This document shows, in pieces, positions 26,292 through 36,134 of a DNA stretch of 64,000 nucleotides. Each line of letters starts with the position of its first letter. Positions within the stretch are counted from its first letter, which is position 1. Both the position numbers and the translations under genes were made by a program. Source of the stretch: Planctomycetaceae bacterium (GTDB lineage Bacteria > Planctomycetota > Phycisphaerae > UBA1845 > UTPLA1); contig WYBU01000009.1 of the NCBI GenBank assembly GCA_011525745.1, positions 124,001 through 188,000 on the forward strand, in the 5' to 3' direction. Below the pieces are notes generated by a model that was not told where the DNA came from, made no database searches, and was given only the letters and a program-made list of their open reading frames with translations.

Positions 26292-29200
26292 TTACAGCCC
26301 CAGCAGGGCGTTGACCATGCCATCCACGTCCGCCGCGTCGACCTGGCCGTTGCCGCTGAAGTCGAACGGGCAGACGTCGGCGGCGGCCTGCGAGCCGGCG
26401 ACGACCGCGTTGATGAACGCCTGCATGTCATCGCCGTCGGCCTGGCCGTTGCCGTCGTAGTCGCCGTCGGCCGGACCGGAACAGGTCTGGTCGGGCACGC
26501 ACGAGACGCTCAACTGCCCCGGCCCCGCCGCCCCCTGATAGCCGCCGACGCGGATCAAATAGGTCTGGTTCGCCACGACCGCCAGGCTGACTTCCGATTG
26601 CAGGCCGCACTCGTCGTCGCTGCACGCGACGGCCGTGTCGGCCGACGGACAGCCACACGCGTCATAGACGGCCAGCTTGGTGTCGAAGCTGCTGCCGCAC
26701 AGGCTGACGGTCGCCGTGCCCGTGCAAACCGGCGTGTAGCAGTACCACAGGTCGCCGTCGATCTGCTGGTAGCCGTTCTTGTTGCAGGCGGCGTTGTTCT
26801 CGGTCGGGCCGTCGGTGGTGGCGTTGGTGCTGTCGAAGGCCAGCGTGCCTTCGCCGACCGGCAGGGCGTTGGCGCAGTTGTCGTTGACCGGCGGGCAGAT
26901 TTCGCCCAGGCCGGCGCCGGTGTTGACGATGAAGAGCGACCAACTGTTGAGCGTGCCGGTGTCGTTGCCGGCCAGGTCGGTGACGCGCAGGGTCCACGTT
27001 CCGAACTTTTCCTGACCGTCGAAGGCGGCCAGCGGCGTATTCGGCACGTAGCTGGGCGGCGATACGACGCCGGACGGCACGTTGACGGCCTCGATCGGCC
27101 CGCCGGTTCCCTCGTCGTCGAGAATCACATCGAATCCGTCGTTATCGAAGCCGAAGCCGCTCCCGGTATAGCCCGGCCGGTCGATGAGCGTCACCGTCGT
27201 GTTGTTGTGTCGGACGGTAACGAGCAGGTCGCCGTTGAAGGTGTGCGTGATGTTCACGCCGACGTCGACGTCGATGATGACGCCGGGATCGAGCACGTCG
27301 AAGTCGCTGGAGACGCCGGCCGCGTCGTCGTCCGGAATGGCCAGCGGCGGTGACAGGTCGACGAGGAAGGGCTTGAGCGAGAATTCGCATTCGTCGGGCG
27401 TGCCATCGTAGTTGCAGTCGGCGCTGGCGCCGCCGGCGATGTCGTCGCCGTCGTCGGCGCAGTTGGTGTTGCAGTCGCGCAGGCCGTCGCCGAGGCAGAC
27501 GATGACGTTGTCGACGCCGCACTCGGTGATGCTGTTGTTGGGATTGTCAATCGCGCCGAAGCGCACCTTCATGGTGGCGGTCGGCGCCATCACGTCGTTG
27601 ATGCGGACGGTGCCGAAGCGCCAACTGAGCTGGGAAACGTTGTGCGTCGCCGCCAGGGTCCACGAGTTTCCGTTGTCGTTGGAGATTTCAACGTAGAGGC
27701 GATCGTTGCCCTCGTTGTCGTCGCGGGCAAACCAGTAATTGTACTGGAGCGTGTAGGTCCCGGCCGCGCTCATGTCGAGCGTGGGCGAGATCAGCAGCGT
27801 CGGCCCGCCGTCGACATCGGAGTTGCCGGTGCGGTTGGCGGTGAGGTAACACTGCGTGCCGGGATCGTTGCTGTCCTGCGTCGGCGCCCACTGCTGCGCG
27901 CCGGCGACCGGCGTGCCGCGCTCCCAGGCGCCGTCCGCGAGGCTGATGTTCTGCACGGTCCAGCCGAGATCGGTCTCGAAGGTGTCTTCGAAGATGGTCT
28001 GATCGCAGGCGATGATCTGGCATTCGCAGTCGCAGTTGGGACCGGGCGGGTCGCACTGCTCGCCCTGTTCGACCGTTCCGTTGCCGCACTCGGGCGGCGG
28101 AGGCGCGGTGTTGGGGATGATCTTATAGACGTGCCCGGCGATGCTGACGATGTACATTTCGCCGTTCGCGTCCTCGCCGAACGACACGATCGAACCGATC
28201 GGGCCGGTCGTGGGCGTCAACTCGGCCGTGCGGTCCTGTTGATCGGTGATCAGGCCGTCGCCGGCGTAGCGGAAGCTGCGAATGAAGTTGGAGCAGAGAT
28301 CGGCGTAGAAGTAGGTTCCGGACAGGTCGGGCATCGTGCAGCCGCGATAGACGTAGCCGCCGATGACGCCGCATGCGCCGCTGTCATGTGTGTAGTCGAG
28401 GATCGGATCGACCAGCAGCGGATCGGCACAGGCGCAGCCGTAGCCGCCGTTGTTGCCGGGCGAACAGATCGTGCCTTCCTTGCAGTCCCAGCCGTAGTTC
28501 AGGCCGCCGGCTGATCCGACCGCCTCGAAATTGACCTCTTCGCGTGCCGCCTGGCCGACGTCGGCGATGTAGAGATCGCAGGCGAGCCGGTCGAAGCTGA
28601 ATCGCCACGGGTTTCGCAGACCGAAGGCCCAGATTTCATCCAGCGGATCGCCCGCGCCGACGAAGGGGTTGTCGGCGGGGATGTAATCCGGCGGATTGTT
28701 CACGTCGAGTCGCAGCATCTTGCCCAGCAACGTGCCGGGGTTCTGAGCGCGGTTGAACGGATCATTGGAGCTGCCGCCGTCGCCCATGCCGACGTAGAGC
28801 ATCCCGTCGGGACCGAACTGGAGGCAGCCGCCGTTGTGATTCGAGAAGTCCTGGTTGATGGTCTTGTGGATCAGGGCGCTGCCGGAATCGGCCACGTTGG
28901 GGTTGCCGCCCGAGCGCGTGTAGCGCGCGATGACCGTATGGCCGGACAGGTTGGTGTAGTTAACGTAGAAGTGGCCGTTGGCGTTGTAGTTGGGATCAAA
29001 CGCCATGCCGAGGAGTCCGCGTTCACCACTGGCGACCGTCAGGCCGGTCAGGTCGAGGAAGGGCGTCGGCAGGACGGTTTGCGTCGAGAACTGGTAGATG
29101 CGGATGAGGCCGCCCTGCTGCACGACGAACAGCCGCGTGGCGTCGCCCGGCGCGGCACAGACGTACAGCGGCGACGACAGTCCGGTCATGATGCGAGTGG

Positions 29201-31172
29201 TCGTCAACGGCGTAGGGCTGAATGTCTCGCACACGTCGGGGACCGAATTGGTGTTGCAGTCCTGCACGACGCCGGTGCTAATGTCCACCGGGTCGTCGGT
29301 GCCGTTGGAGTTGCAGTCGATTTCGGCGGCGGGGGGACCGAGCGTTTCGGCCTCGACCGATCCCGGCGAGCCGGGCCGCCACAGTCCGAGCGTGGCGGTG
29401 CTCGACGCGGCGGGCGGCAGATTGCAGTCGAAGCGGAAGTTATAAAGCGTTCCCCAGCGGATGGCGTTGGCGTTGGCATTCGTATTGAACGGCGTGGTTT
29501 CCCACGTCACGGCGCCGTTGGCGAACACGCCCGGCCAGTCGGTGCCGTCGATATTCTGCACGCCGATGCCGTCGCCGCTGTGGTAGTCGACGTCGTGGAA
29601 GCCGATGTTCTGAACCGTGGCGTTGGGGTTCACGGGGATGCTGAATGAGCCGATGCTGCGGTGCGAGTTGAGGTTCTCGACCGCGTATTCGTAGTGCCAG
29701 AAGCCGGTGCCCAGGTCGGTGACTTTGGCCGCGACAAAAACCAGGCCCTCGCTGGGAACGCGAACCGGCGTGAGCAACACGGTCGGATCGTTGTCGCTCC
29801 AGGCCATGATCGCCGGTTTTTCGCGCTGCGTGACGCCCGTCAGCGAAGCGGTCCAGTTCGTCCCGCCGCCCGAGATTGTCATCGGCCGGTAGGAGGCGTT
29901 GTTGTCCTGGTTGCCCCAGGCGGCGTCATCCTGCGTAACGTACTGCGTCTCGCCGAAGTACTGACCGCCGCCGTCCTGGGCTGGATCGAGGTCGGAAATC
30001 CTGACTTGCAGCCGCTTGTAGATCGAATTGCCCGTCGAGCCTTGATCGCCCTGCGTGAACGGATAGGGGTAAACGCCCGTGTGGGCATTCACTTCGAACC
30101 GCGGCCCCAGCCGGCTCTGCTGGCCGTTGAGTCCGCAGCAGTAGGGGTCGGCACAGCCTATGCCGAGCAGCGTCCCCGTGCCTGGATTCTGACAACCGCA
30201 GCCGCAGATGTTGTCGGCCAGGGCCGTGAAGCCGTGCTTGAGCCAGCTCATGCCGATCTGCTCGAACCGCCCGTTCTTGAGGCGAAACATGTTCTGGCCG
30301 ATCACGGGATGCTGGTTGTTGCCGGCGATCCACAGCAGGTTCTGGCTGCCGATGTTGCAGGAATAGGTGCCCAGGGCGAACGCTTCGATTCCGCCCAGGG
30401 ACGAGTAGTTGGTGACATCCATGATGTCGCCGACGATGACGTCGGGCCCGATGTCCGGCTCGCCGGGATTCCAGCAGTCGGTTCCCTGATTGCCGCCGCG
30501 CGGATCGAAGCCGTTGCCGTCGCCTTCGCCCGCGCCGTTGTCGCCGCCCGTGCGGCCGAGTCTTGCGGGCTTGTCGCCGCCGACCCAGGTGATGTTGGCC
30601 TCGGACACGAACTGGCCGACTTCGACGCCCTCCAGCGCCGGGTTGCCCAGTGCGGCGGCCAGCTCAGCGGTGATGGCCAGTTCGCCCGTCTCGAGCATCA
30701 ACAGGCTGCCGATCTGATCGAAGGCGGCCTTGACGGCGCGGATTTCGAGGACGGCGAAGTCGCGTCCGGCGACTTCGGCGAAGATCGCCAGCGACGTCGA
30801 CTGCGGCGTCACCGGCGCGATGCGAAAGCCGTCGAGCAACGCCTGACCGCCGCGGGTGTGGATGATGATGCCGCCGCGATGGCGGATTTCGCCGGATACG
30901 AAGTGGTTCGCGCGGCCGCGCGTGGCGGAGAGCAGCAAGGTCGAGTCGACTTCGATGCTGAGGCGAATCGCCTCGATCGGCTGGTCGTAGCCGCTTTCTT
31001 CGACCGCGCTGACATAGACATCCAGTTCTTCAAGGGCGCCGGCGTGGAAGGTTGCTTCGGTGCGTCCTCCGGTGACGGCCCACCATTCATCTGCGTTCGC
31101 GTTGGCCGCGAATGCCGCGGTAATCGTACACAGCGCCGCAATCATGATTGGAACACGATGCCCAAGTCGCAT
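26292..31172 (-). CDS. Giant secreted protein: GSDH-type propeller, P-domain, PPC-like domain, dockerin-like end
   Basis: A 1626-aa protein with signal peptide (MIAALCTITAAFAANANA). The N-terminal part is beta-rich and unrecognised. The middle resembles the glucose/sorbosone dehydrogenase propeller: VASGERGLLGMAFDPNY, LQFGPDGMLYVGMGDGG, IWAFGLRNPWRFSFD and LYIADVG. A beta-sandwich segment around FEDTFETDLGW follows. A proprotein-convertase P-type domain comes next (VDVGVNITHTFNGDLLVTV to GTWTLRVTDLAGNDTGTL). Then a PPC-like domain, and a dockerin-like end with GDYDGNGQADGDD and DFSGNGQVDAADVD. ATG 31172 has ggagag upstream; 31202 is an alternative. Likely exported sugar-oxidising or -binding protein; dehydrogenase activity is not proven. 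Confidence 0.85.
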   Translation of the reverse strand: MRLGHRVPIMIAALCTITAAFAANANADEWWAVTGGRTEATFHAGALEELDVYVSAVEESGYDQPIEAIRLSIEVDSTLLLSATRGRANHFVSGEIRHRGGIIIHTRGGQALLDGFRIAPVTPQSTSLAIFAEVAGRDFAVLEIRAVKAAFDQIGSLLMLETGELAITAELAAALGNPALEGVEVGQFVSEANITWVGGDKPARLGRTGGDNGAGEGDGNGFDPRGGNQGTDCWNPGEPDIGPDVIVGDIMDVTNYSSLGGIEAFALGTYSCNIGSQNLLWIAGNNQHPVIGQNMFRLKNGRFEQIGMSWLKHGFTALADNICGCGCQNPGTGTLLGIGCADPYCCGLNGQQSRLGPRFEVNAHTGVYPYPFTQGDQGSTGNSIYKRLQVRISDLDPAQDGGGQYFGETQYVTQDDAAWGNQDNNASYRPMTISGGGTNWTASLTGVTQREKPAIMAWSDNDPTVLLTPVRVPSEGLVFVAAKVTDLGTGFWHYEYAVENLNSHRSIGSFSIPVNPNATVQNIGFHDVDYHSGDGIGVQNIDGTDWPGVFANGAVTWETTPFNTNANANAIRWGTLYNFRFDCNLPPAASSTATLGLWRPGSPGSVEAETLGPPAAEIDCNSNGTDDPVDISTGVVQDCNTNSVPDVCETFSPTPLTTTRIMTGLSSPLYVCAAPGDATRLFVVQQGGLIRIYQFSTQTVLPTPFLDLTGLTVASGERGLLGMAFDPNYNANGHFYVNYTNLSGHTVIARYTRSGGNPNVADSGSALIHKTINQDFSNHNGGCLQFGPDGMLYVGMGDGGSSNDPFNRAQNPGTLLGKMLRLDVNNPPDYIPADNPFVGAGDPLDEIWAFGLRNPWRFSFDRLACDLYIADVGQAAREEVNFEAVGSAGGLNYGWDCKEGTICSPGNNGGYGCACADPLLVDPILDYTHDSGACGVIGGYVYRGCTMPDLSGTYFYADLCSNFIRSFRYAGDGLITDQQDRTAELTPTTGPIGSIVSFGEDANGEMYIVSIAGHVYKIIPNTAPPPPECGNGTVEQGEQCDPPGPNCDCECQIIACDQTIFEDTFETDLGWTVQNISLADGAWERGTPVAGAQQWAPTQDSNDPGTQCYLTANRTGNSDVDGGPTLLISPTLDMSAAGTYTLQYNYWFARDDNEGNDRLYVEISNDNGNSWTLAATHNVSQLSWRFGTVRINDVMAPTATMKVRFGAIDNPNNSITECGVDNVIVCLGDGLRDCNTNCADDGDDIAGGASADCNYDGTPDECEFSLKPFLVDLSPPLAIPDDDAAGVSSDFDVLDPGVIIDVDVGVNITHTFNGDLLVTVRHNNTTVTLIDRPGYTGSGFGFDNDGFDVILDDEGTGGPIEAVNVPSGVVSPPSYVPNTPLAAFDGQEKFGTWTLRVTDLAGNDTGTLNSWSLFIVNTGAGLGEICPPVNDNCANALPVGEGTLAFDSTNATTDGPTENNAACNKNGYQQIDGDLWYCYTPVCTGTATVSLCGSSFDTKLAVYDACGCPSADTAVACSDDECGLQSEVSLAVVANQTYLIRVGGYQGAAGPGQLSVSCVPDQTCSGPADGDYDGNGQADGDDMQAFINAVVAGSQAAADVCPFDFSGNGQVDAADVDGMVNALLGL

Positions 31173-31509
31173 GCCAGGCTCTCCAAAGACAAATGACCCC
31201 AATCAGAACGGCCGGGAAAACAGTGTCCGCGGTTCCCCCGGAGTTCAACGCAGAAACAGTCCGTCGGAATGAAGACGAACGGTTGATTGTTCGGCTGCGG
31301 GACGGTAGCAACCCCTCACGCTCATGTTCGGTGTGAGCGGAAATCTCGTTCAGCGTATCAGGTTCGACGGCGAAATTCAACAAGCGTATCGTCGTTGTCC
31401 GGCGGCGGCACAACTACTATATTGGGAACCGCGCGCAAAAAGGAAAGGCGCAACCCGCGTCGCGGCGCGCTGGCAATCGGTAAATCAGACGAAACAGGAG
31501 GATTATCAT
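31173..31509. other. Divergent promoter region between the giant secreted protein and tpx
   Basis: It contains the candidate tpx promoter (31395-31423) and the aggagg ribosome site before ATG 31510. Longer open frames crossing it lack starts with ribosome sites. Confidence 0.55.
31395..31423 (+). promoter_or_regulatory. Candidate promoter of thiol peroxidase gene
   Basis: TTGTCC (31395-31400), a 17-bp spacer and TATATT (31418-31423) fit a sigma-70-type promoter about 85 bp before the start codon. Confidence 0.45.
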
Positions 31510-32031
31510 ATGGCAGGCCGCACCGTGACACTCAGAGGCGAACCGCAGACGGTGGAAGGGCCGGAAATCCGCATTGGCGATGCGGCCCCGGAGTTCAAGG
31601 CTCAGGCGAGCGACATGTCCGATTTAACGTTGGCAAGCGGCGCCGGCAAGGTGCGCATCATCGCCAGCGTGCCATCATTGGACACGCCGGTCTGTGATAA
31701 GGAGACGCGCCGATTCAACGAGTTGGCGGCGCAGATTCCCAGTGTTGAAATTTTGACAATCTCGGTGGACCTGCCCATGGCGCAGAAGCGCTGGTGCGGC
31801 GCGGCGGGCATCGAGAAGGTCCGCTGTGCATCGGACCATCGGGACGTCGATTTCGGCCGAAAGTACGGCGTGTTGATTCGCGGCGGCAAGCTGGACCGGT
31901 TCCTGGCTCGCGCGGTGTTCGTTATCGACAAGAACAACAAGGTGGTGCACGCCGAGTACGTGCCCGAGATTGCACAAGAGCCGAACTACGACGCAGCGCT
32001 GGCGGCGGCGAGGAAGGCGGCGGGGGCGTAA
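31510..32031 (+). CDS. tpx: Thiol peroxidase (Tpx, atypical 2-Cys peroxiredoxin)
   Basis: A 173-aa cytoplasmic enzyme that reduces peroxides with thioredoxin. The peroxidatic site is SVPSLDTPVCDKE with Cys62; the resolving Cys96 lies in KRWCGAAGI. Both match the Tpx pattern, and length is close to the usual 165-170. An extra Cys106 is present. Upstream residues in the same frame (from 31324) are excluded because ATG 31510 has a strong aggagg site and starts at the usual family position. It stands alone, with its own candidate promoter. Confidence 0.95.
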   Translation: MAGRTVTLRGEPQTVEGPEIRIGDAAPEFKAQASDMSDLTLASGAGKVRIIASVPSLDTPVCDKETRRFNELAAQIPSVEILTISVDLPMAQKRWCGAAGIEKVRCASDHRDVDFGRKYGVLIRGGKLDRFLARAVFVIDKNNKVVHAEYVPEIAQEPNYDAALAAARKAAGA

Positions 32032-32198
32032 ACGCGACCACAGTGCCTGGCCGGCCGCCTGTAGTGCAGAGTCATGCGAAAATATTACGCACTTCGACTC
32101 TGAACGCCACCAAACGAGGTTCGCGAAGGGAGCGTCGCTGCTTTTCGCAAGTGGACATCGCGCAGGCGCGGATCAGAGATCGCTTCCAGACCGTATCG

Positions 32199-32381
32199 AT
32201 GCGGTTCCGCATTGTCCGCGGCGGAATGCCGCGCATACGTGGAACGCGAATCGCAGTCGCCATTGTTATGGATGACCTGGCGGAGGGACTGACGCCTGCA
32301 CAGGTCGTGGACCACGATCCCTCCCTGACAATCGACGATATTCGCGCCGCAACGACATATGGCGCTGAGCTGAGGCAGTGA
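32199..32381 (+). CDS. DUF433 family small protein
   Basis: A 60-aa protein. MPRIRGTRIAVAIVMDDLAEGLTP and the following LTIDDIRAATTYGAELR are the defining DUF433 pattern (GxPxIxGTRI, then Lxx-DIxAA). The family is often an antitoxin for a PIN-like DUF5615 partner, but no such gene follows before typA, so it appears solitary. ATG 32199 gives a standard domain; the longer upstream frame overlaps tpx and is rejected. Confidence 0.7.
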   Translation: MRFRIVRGGMPRIRGTRIAVAIVMDDLAEGLTPAQVVDHDPSLTIDDIRAATTYGAELRQ

Positions 32382-32507
32382 AGGGAACAGCAGGTTCGAG
32401 CATGATTCACGGAAACGGCATTGCACTGCGCTGTGCCACATGAGGGCAAGCGGGCGCAGGGGAGTCGATTCGCGAGCAGAAAGGCAGCGCCGCGCCGGCG
32501 CGTTCAG

Positions 32508-32576
32508 CATGGCCGCGCCCTCGCATGTACGGCTGGCCCGAACTTGTGAAACCGACCGCGCGAGGGCTTGGCCATG
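32508..32576. repeat. Family A palindromic element, copy 4
   Basis: catggccgcgccctcgc (32508-32524) faces gcgagggcttggccatg (32560-32576). It lies 65 bp before typA, so it would be in the typA leader if transcription starts upstream. Confidence 0.85.
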
Positions 32577-32641
32577 CGGCCCTCCGTTTGACTGCACGAG
32601 ACCAATGTAATAGATATCTAACCAAGGAAACGCATAGCCAG

Positions 32642-34483
32642 ATGCCCCGCTCCGACCTCCGCAACGTCGCCATCATCGCCCACGTCGATCACGGAAAGAC
32701 CACGCTCGTCGATTGTCTGCTGCGCCAAAGCGGCATGTTCCGCGAAGGACAGCTCTCCGGCGATCTGATCATGGACTCGAACCCGCTCGAGCGCGAGCGC
32801 GGCATTACCATCCTCGCCAAGAACTGCGCCATCCGGTGGAAGCGGCCGAGCGACGGGTGCGAATTCAAGATCAACCTCATCGACACACCCGGCCACGCCG
32901 ACTTCGGCGGGGAAGTCGAGCGCGTGTTGAAAATGGCCGACGGCTGCCTGCTGCTGGTCGACGCGTTCGAAGGCCCGATGCCGCAGACGCGCTTCGTGCT
33001 GGGCAAGGCGTTCGCGTATCACCTGCGTCCGATCGTGGTCGTGAACAAGATCGACCGGCCGGACGCGCGCGTGGGCGAGGTGCTGGACGAGGTGTTCGAT
33101 CTGTTCATCGACATGGGCGCCGACGACGCGACGCTGGAGTTTCCGATCATCTACGCCAGCGGCAAGCAGGGCTTCGCGCGGCGCGATCCGGCCCACGCCA
33201 ACGACGACGTGCTGCCGCTGTTCGAGACGATCGTCGATCACGTGCCGGCGCCGCGGGACGATCCGGACGAGGTGCTGCGCATGCTCGTTACGACGCTCGA
33301 CTACAACGACTACGTCGGCCGCATCGGCATCGGCCGCATCTTCGGCGGACGGCTGCGGGCCGGTCAGCCGGTCACGCTGCTTCAGCACGACGGGCGACGT
33401 CACAACGACACGGTCGGCGAGTTGTTCGTTTTCGACGGGCTGGGCCGGTCGCGCACGGCGCAGGCCGAGGCCGGAGACATCGTGGCCGTGGTGGGCATCG
33501 CCGACATCGGCATCGGCGACACGATCGCGGATCCGGACAATCCGACGGCGGTGCCGATCATTCCCGTGGATGAGCCGACGCTGAGCATGATGTTCGTCGT
33601 CAACGACTCGCCGTTCGCGGGCAAGGAGGGCAAGTTCCTGACGAGCCGGCATTTGCGTGACCGCTTTCACAAGGAGTTGCAGCACAATCTGGCGTTGCGG
33701 GTGGAAGAGAACGTGGCGCGGGACGGTTTTCGCGTGTCGGGCCGGGGGCTGATGCACCTGGGCGTGCTGATCGAGACGATGCGGCGCGAAGGGTACGAGT
33801 TGCAAGTGGGCAAGCCGCGCGTGATCTACCACGAGATGAGCGGGCACAAGACCGAGCCGATCGAGTATCTGGTGGTCGACGTGCCGCAGAGCGCCCAGGG
33901 GCCGGTGCTGGAACTGGTCGGCGCGCGGCGCGGCGAGATGGTGAAGATGGACATGAACCGCGGGCTGGTGCACATGGAGTTCACGATCCCCGCGCGCGGG
34001 CTGATCGGACTGCGGACGCGGCTGCTGAACGCCACGCGCGGCGAGGCGGTGATGCACCACAGTTTCTATCAGTACGAGAACCTGCGCGGCGCGATTCCGG
34101 GGCGGACCAACGGCGTGATGATCGCCACCGACACGGGGCGCGTGACGCACTACGCGATCGAGGGGCTGGCCGATCGGGGCATGATGTTCGTGCGGCCGGG
34201 CGATCAGGTCTATGCCGGTCAGATCGTCGGCGAGCACTGCAAGGACGACGACATCGAGGTGAACGTCTGTCGCGAGAAGAAGCTGACCAACATCCGGGCG
34301 GCGTCGGCGGACAAGACGGTGGTGCTCAAGCCGGCGCGGGATTTCACGCTGGAGCTGGCGCTGGAGTACATCGCCGAGGACGAGCTGGTGGAAGTGACGC
34401 CCGGCGCCGTGCGGCTGCGCAAGCGGGCGCTGAGTCCGCACGAGCGGAAGAAACAGGCAAGGGAGGCGGCGGGGTTGGGGTGA
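32642..34483 (+). CDS. typA: Translational GTPase TypA/BipA
   Basis: A 613-aa ribosome-binding GTPase with the family's usual length. G1 is AHVDHGKTT (about 13-21), the switch-I-type segment is RERGITI, G3 is [14 protein letters not shown], and G4 is VVNKIDRP. The C-terminal half carries the EF-G-like domains and the TypA-specific end ([16 protein letters not shown], then HHSFYQYE). It acts in ribosome assembly and stress or cold adaptation in other bacteria. ATG 32642 was chosen at the family start; aagga lies about 12 bases before. A palindrome lies in its probable leader. Confidence 0.97.
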   Translation: MPRSDLRNVAIIAHVDHGKTTLVDCLLRQSGMFREGQLSGDLIMDSNPLERERGITILAKNCAIRWKRPSDGCEFKINLIDTPGHADFGGEVERVLKMADGCLLLVDAFEGPMPQTRFVLGKAFAYHLRPIVVVNKIDRPDARVGEVLDEVFDLFIDMGADDATLEFPIIYASGKQGFARRDPAHANDDVLPLFETIVDHVPAPRDDPDEVLRMLVTTLDYNDYVGRIGIGRIFGGRLRAGQPVTLLQHDGRRHNDTVGELFVFDGLGRSRTAQAEAGDIVAVVGIADIGIGDTIADPDNPTAVPIIPVDEPTLSMMFVVNDSPFAGKEGKFLTSRHLRDRFHKELQHNLALRVEENVARDGFRVSGRGLMHLGVLIETMRREGYELQVGKPRVIYHEMSGHKTEPIEYLVVDVPQSAQGPVLELVGARRGEMVKMDMNRGLVHMEFTIPARGLIGLRTRLLNATRGEAVMHHSFYQYENLRGAIPGRTNGVMIATDTGRVTHYAIEGLADRGMMFVRPGDQVYAGQIVGEHCKDDDIEVNVCREKKLTNIRAASADKTVVLKPARDFTLELALEYIAEDELVEVTPGAVRLRKRALSPHERKKQAREAAGLG

Positions 34484-34630
34484 GCACGTGCTTCAGGGCC
34501 GCCATGGACTTTCCTCGATCGCATGGTCAGGTTCGGTCTTGAGTAGATGCAATGCGATTTCGCAGCGTTGAACGCGCACTGCGAACGAACGGAACCGTGT
34601 CAAGACTTGTCTTCTCCCGCGCAGCGACAC

Positions 34631-35581
34631 TCACGCGGCGCGCGCCGTGACTCTCATGTTAAAGACCGGTTCGATCAGTTGAATGAGCCGCAGTTCCCAA
34701 TCCTCAAGCGGCTCGCTGACGGCACTCGCTGGAAGAACTTTCAATCGAATCCCGGCTGCATGTGGATGCCAGAAGTGGTTCGCAATGCGGTCCCACAGGA
34801 ATGGGTTGATGAACGTGGATGCCATTTCCGCTACAGCATCACTCCTCGAGATGTACAGGGATCGCTCGGCTTCGTCGACGCGAAGAATACCCGCGTTGAC
34901 ACCAGCGAGGGCGTTCGAGGCGATCTCGTTGATCGTTCCCAGGTCAAGCCACCGATCGTTCACGCTCGACGGATGGAGCTGTTCGATCAAGTGTCGGCGT
35001 GACGACTGCGTGTGTCGCGATTTTCGCAGATACAACGCACCGAGTCGACAGGTCAGCGGTGAGCACTGTGGAGCGAGGGATCCCACCATGGTTTGAAACT
35101 CGCCGGCCAACGACTCGTCGCATAAGATGTCATCAACGGTGGCCCCGAATAGCCGTGAAAGCCGCACCACGGAGTACTCGATCGCGAATGCGTTGTGCGG
35201 TTCAATGCTCGGCACCCGTTCTTTGATCGTGGTCTTTGGGAGTCGGCCGCCGCTTTTTCGCATTCGCAGCAGTCGTTTCCTTATCAGTGCGGGCGGCGCG
35301 GCAATTCCAAGTTCTTTTGCTTTGTGGTCAAACGCCCGAGCCAAGCTCGGATCCGCCAGTAGGCGGTCCGCCGAGAGTCCTGCGGCCACCGCGCCGAATG
35401 CCCGCTTGATGAGTTCGTCGTACCTCCCATCCAGTCGCCCTTGAGACATGCCGACCGGAACCGGTCCGTGCGCGTGTGCGACGAGCGGCAGCAGTCCCAG
35501 CCGGCCGAAGCTCGGTGTGTCGCCGGCAGATATGCGGCTGCCCAGTTCCCGGCTGATCGCAAATTGATTTGGTTCGGTCAT
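34631..35581 (-). CDS. Uncharacterised protein with possible degenerate GIY-YIG-like C-terminal domain
   Basis: A 316-aa soluble protein, second of a two-gene unit. The middle (about 95-190) is helical and basic with RKRLLRMRKSGG, HNAFAIEYSVVRLSRLFGA and GALYLRKSRH. The C-terminus (about 222-316) has NAGILRVDEAERSLYIS, then HFWHP, and WELRLIQLIEPVFN. The spacing GIL-x9-YIS and a late E-x-x-LI-x4-P-x-x-N recall the GIY-YIG nuclease fold with altered motif residues. This is my inference, and the family was not identified. ATG 35581 lies 4 bases after the upstream stop; TTG 35596 is an alternative. Confidence 0.6.
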   Translation of the reverse strand: MTEPNQFAISRELGSRISAGDTPSFGRLGLLPLVAHAHGPVPVGMSQGRLDGRYDELIKRAFGAVAAGLSADRLLADPSLARAFDHKAKELGIAAPPALIRKRLLRMRKSGGRLPKTTIKERVPSIEPHNAFAIEYSVVRLSRLFGATVDDILCDESLAGEFQTMVGSLAPQCSPLTCRLGALYLRKSRHTQSSRRHLIEQLHPSSVNDRWLDLGTINEIASNALAGVNAGILRVDEAERSLYISRSDAVAEMASTFINPFLWDRIANHFWHPHAAGIRLKVLPASAVSEPLEDWELRLIQLIEPVFNMRVTARAA

Positions 35582-35585
35582 CGAT

Positions 35586-35987
35586 TCACCGAGCAACGAT
35601 ATAATGCCGCGTGTTGTCGACGGCGATAAACACGGCTTCCTGATCCGTTTCGCGCAGCAACCGCCCGGCGAATTCTCCCAGCATTCGAAGCCGGTTGCGA
35701 TCGTTGATTTCTTCGTGCGATGCGAGCGATTCGATCAAGATCGGTGCATCCCGCAACACGTCCCCTGTTTCCTTTGACAGATAACTGCCCAACGCCGCAA
35801 AGCCGGTCGCGCCGCCAAACAGCCGCGCAAACAACTCCAGCGCTGCGTCGGCCCGTTGATCCTGATCCTTGATCCTGCTCCCGTCTTTCGTGTGGCTCGG
35901 AATCGCCAGAACCACCGTGATGCTTGGGGCGGCAGGATTCAGCACGCCCGCCACAAACGCGTCTACCGTATTATACGTATCGGACAC
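35586..35987 (-). CDS. Uncharacterised small protein, first gene of the two-gene module
   Basis: A 133-aa soluble protein with no signal peptide. It contains VVLAIPSHTKDG, DAALELFARLFGGATGF and RDAPILIESLASHE, then a C-terminal strand pair (EAVFIAVDNTRHYIV). It looks like a compact alpha/beta protein, and the order of motifs suggests a conserved family whose function is unknown to me. The start is GTG 35987 with gcgagg upstream. The next gene starts 4 bases after its stop, so the two products are almost certainly made together. Confidence 0.65.
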   Translation of the reverse strand: MSDTYNTVDAFVAGVLNPAAPSITVVLAIPSHTKDGSRIKDQDQRADAALELFARLFGGATGFAALGSYLSKETGDVLRDAPILIESLASHEEINDRNRLRMLGEFAGRLLRETDQEAVFIAVDNTRHYIVAR

Positions 35988-36134
35988 CGCAGCCTCGCGA
36001 ATTCGTCGGCTTCAAGTCTGATGGTACTACCAAACGACGTATGAATTCAAGCCCCCGCTGCCGGGCGAGTCATCGGGATGTGCGTCACGGCCGCCTGGCA
36101 GTCGCGCTGCGGTGCGCGGGTAAAGGCCCGCCCG

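Noticed and set aside
31794-32381. Long version of the DUF433 gene starting inside tpx
   Set aside because: The upstream part is antiphase to tpx with Arg-rich content. Only the DUF433 part from 32199 is family-like.
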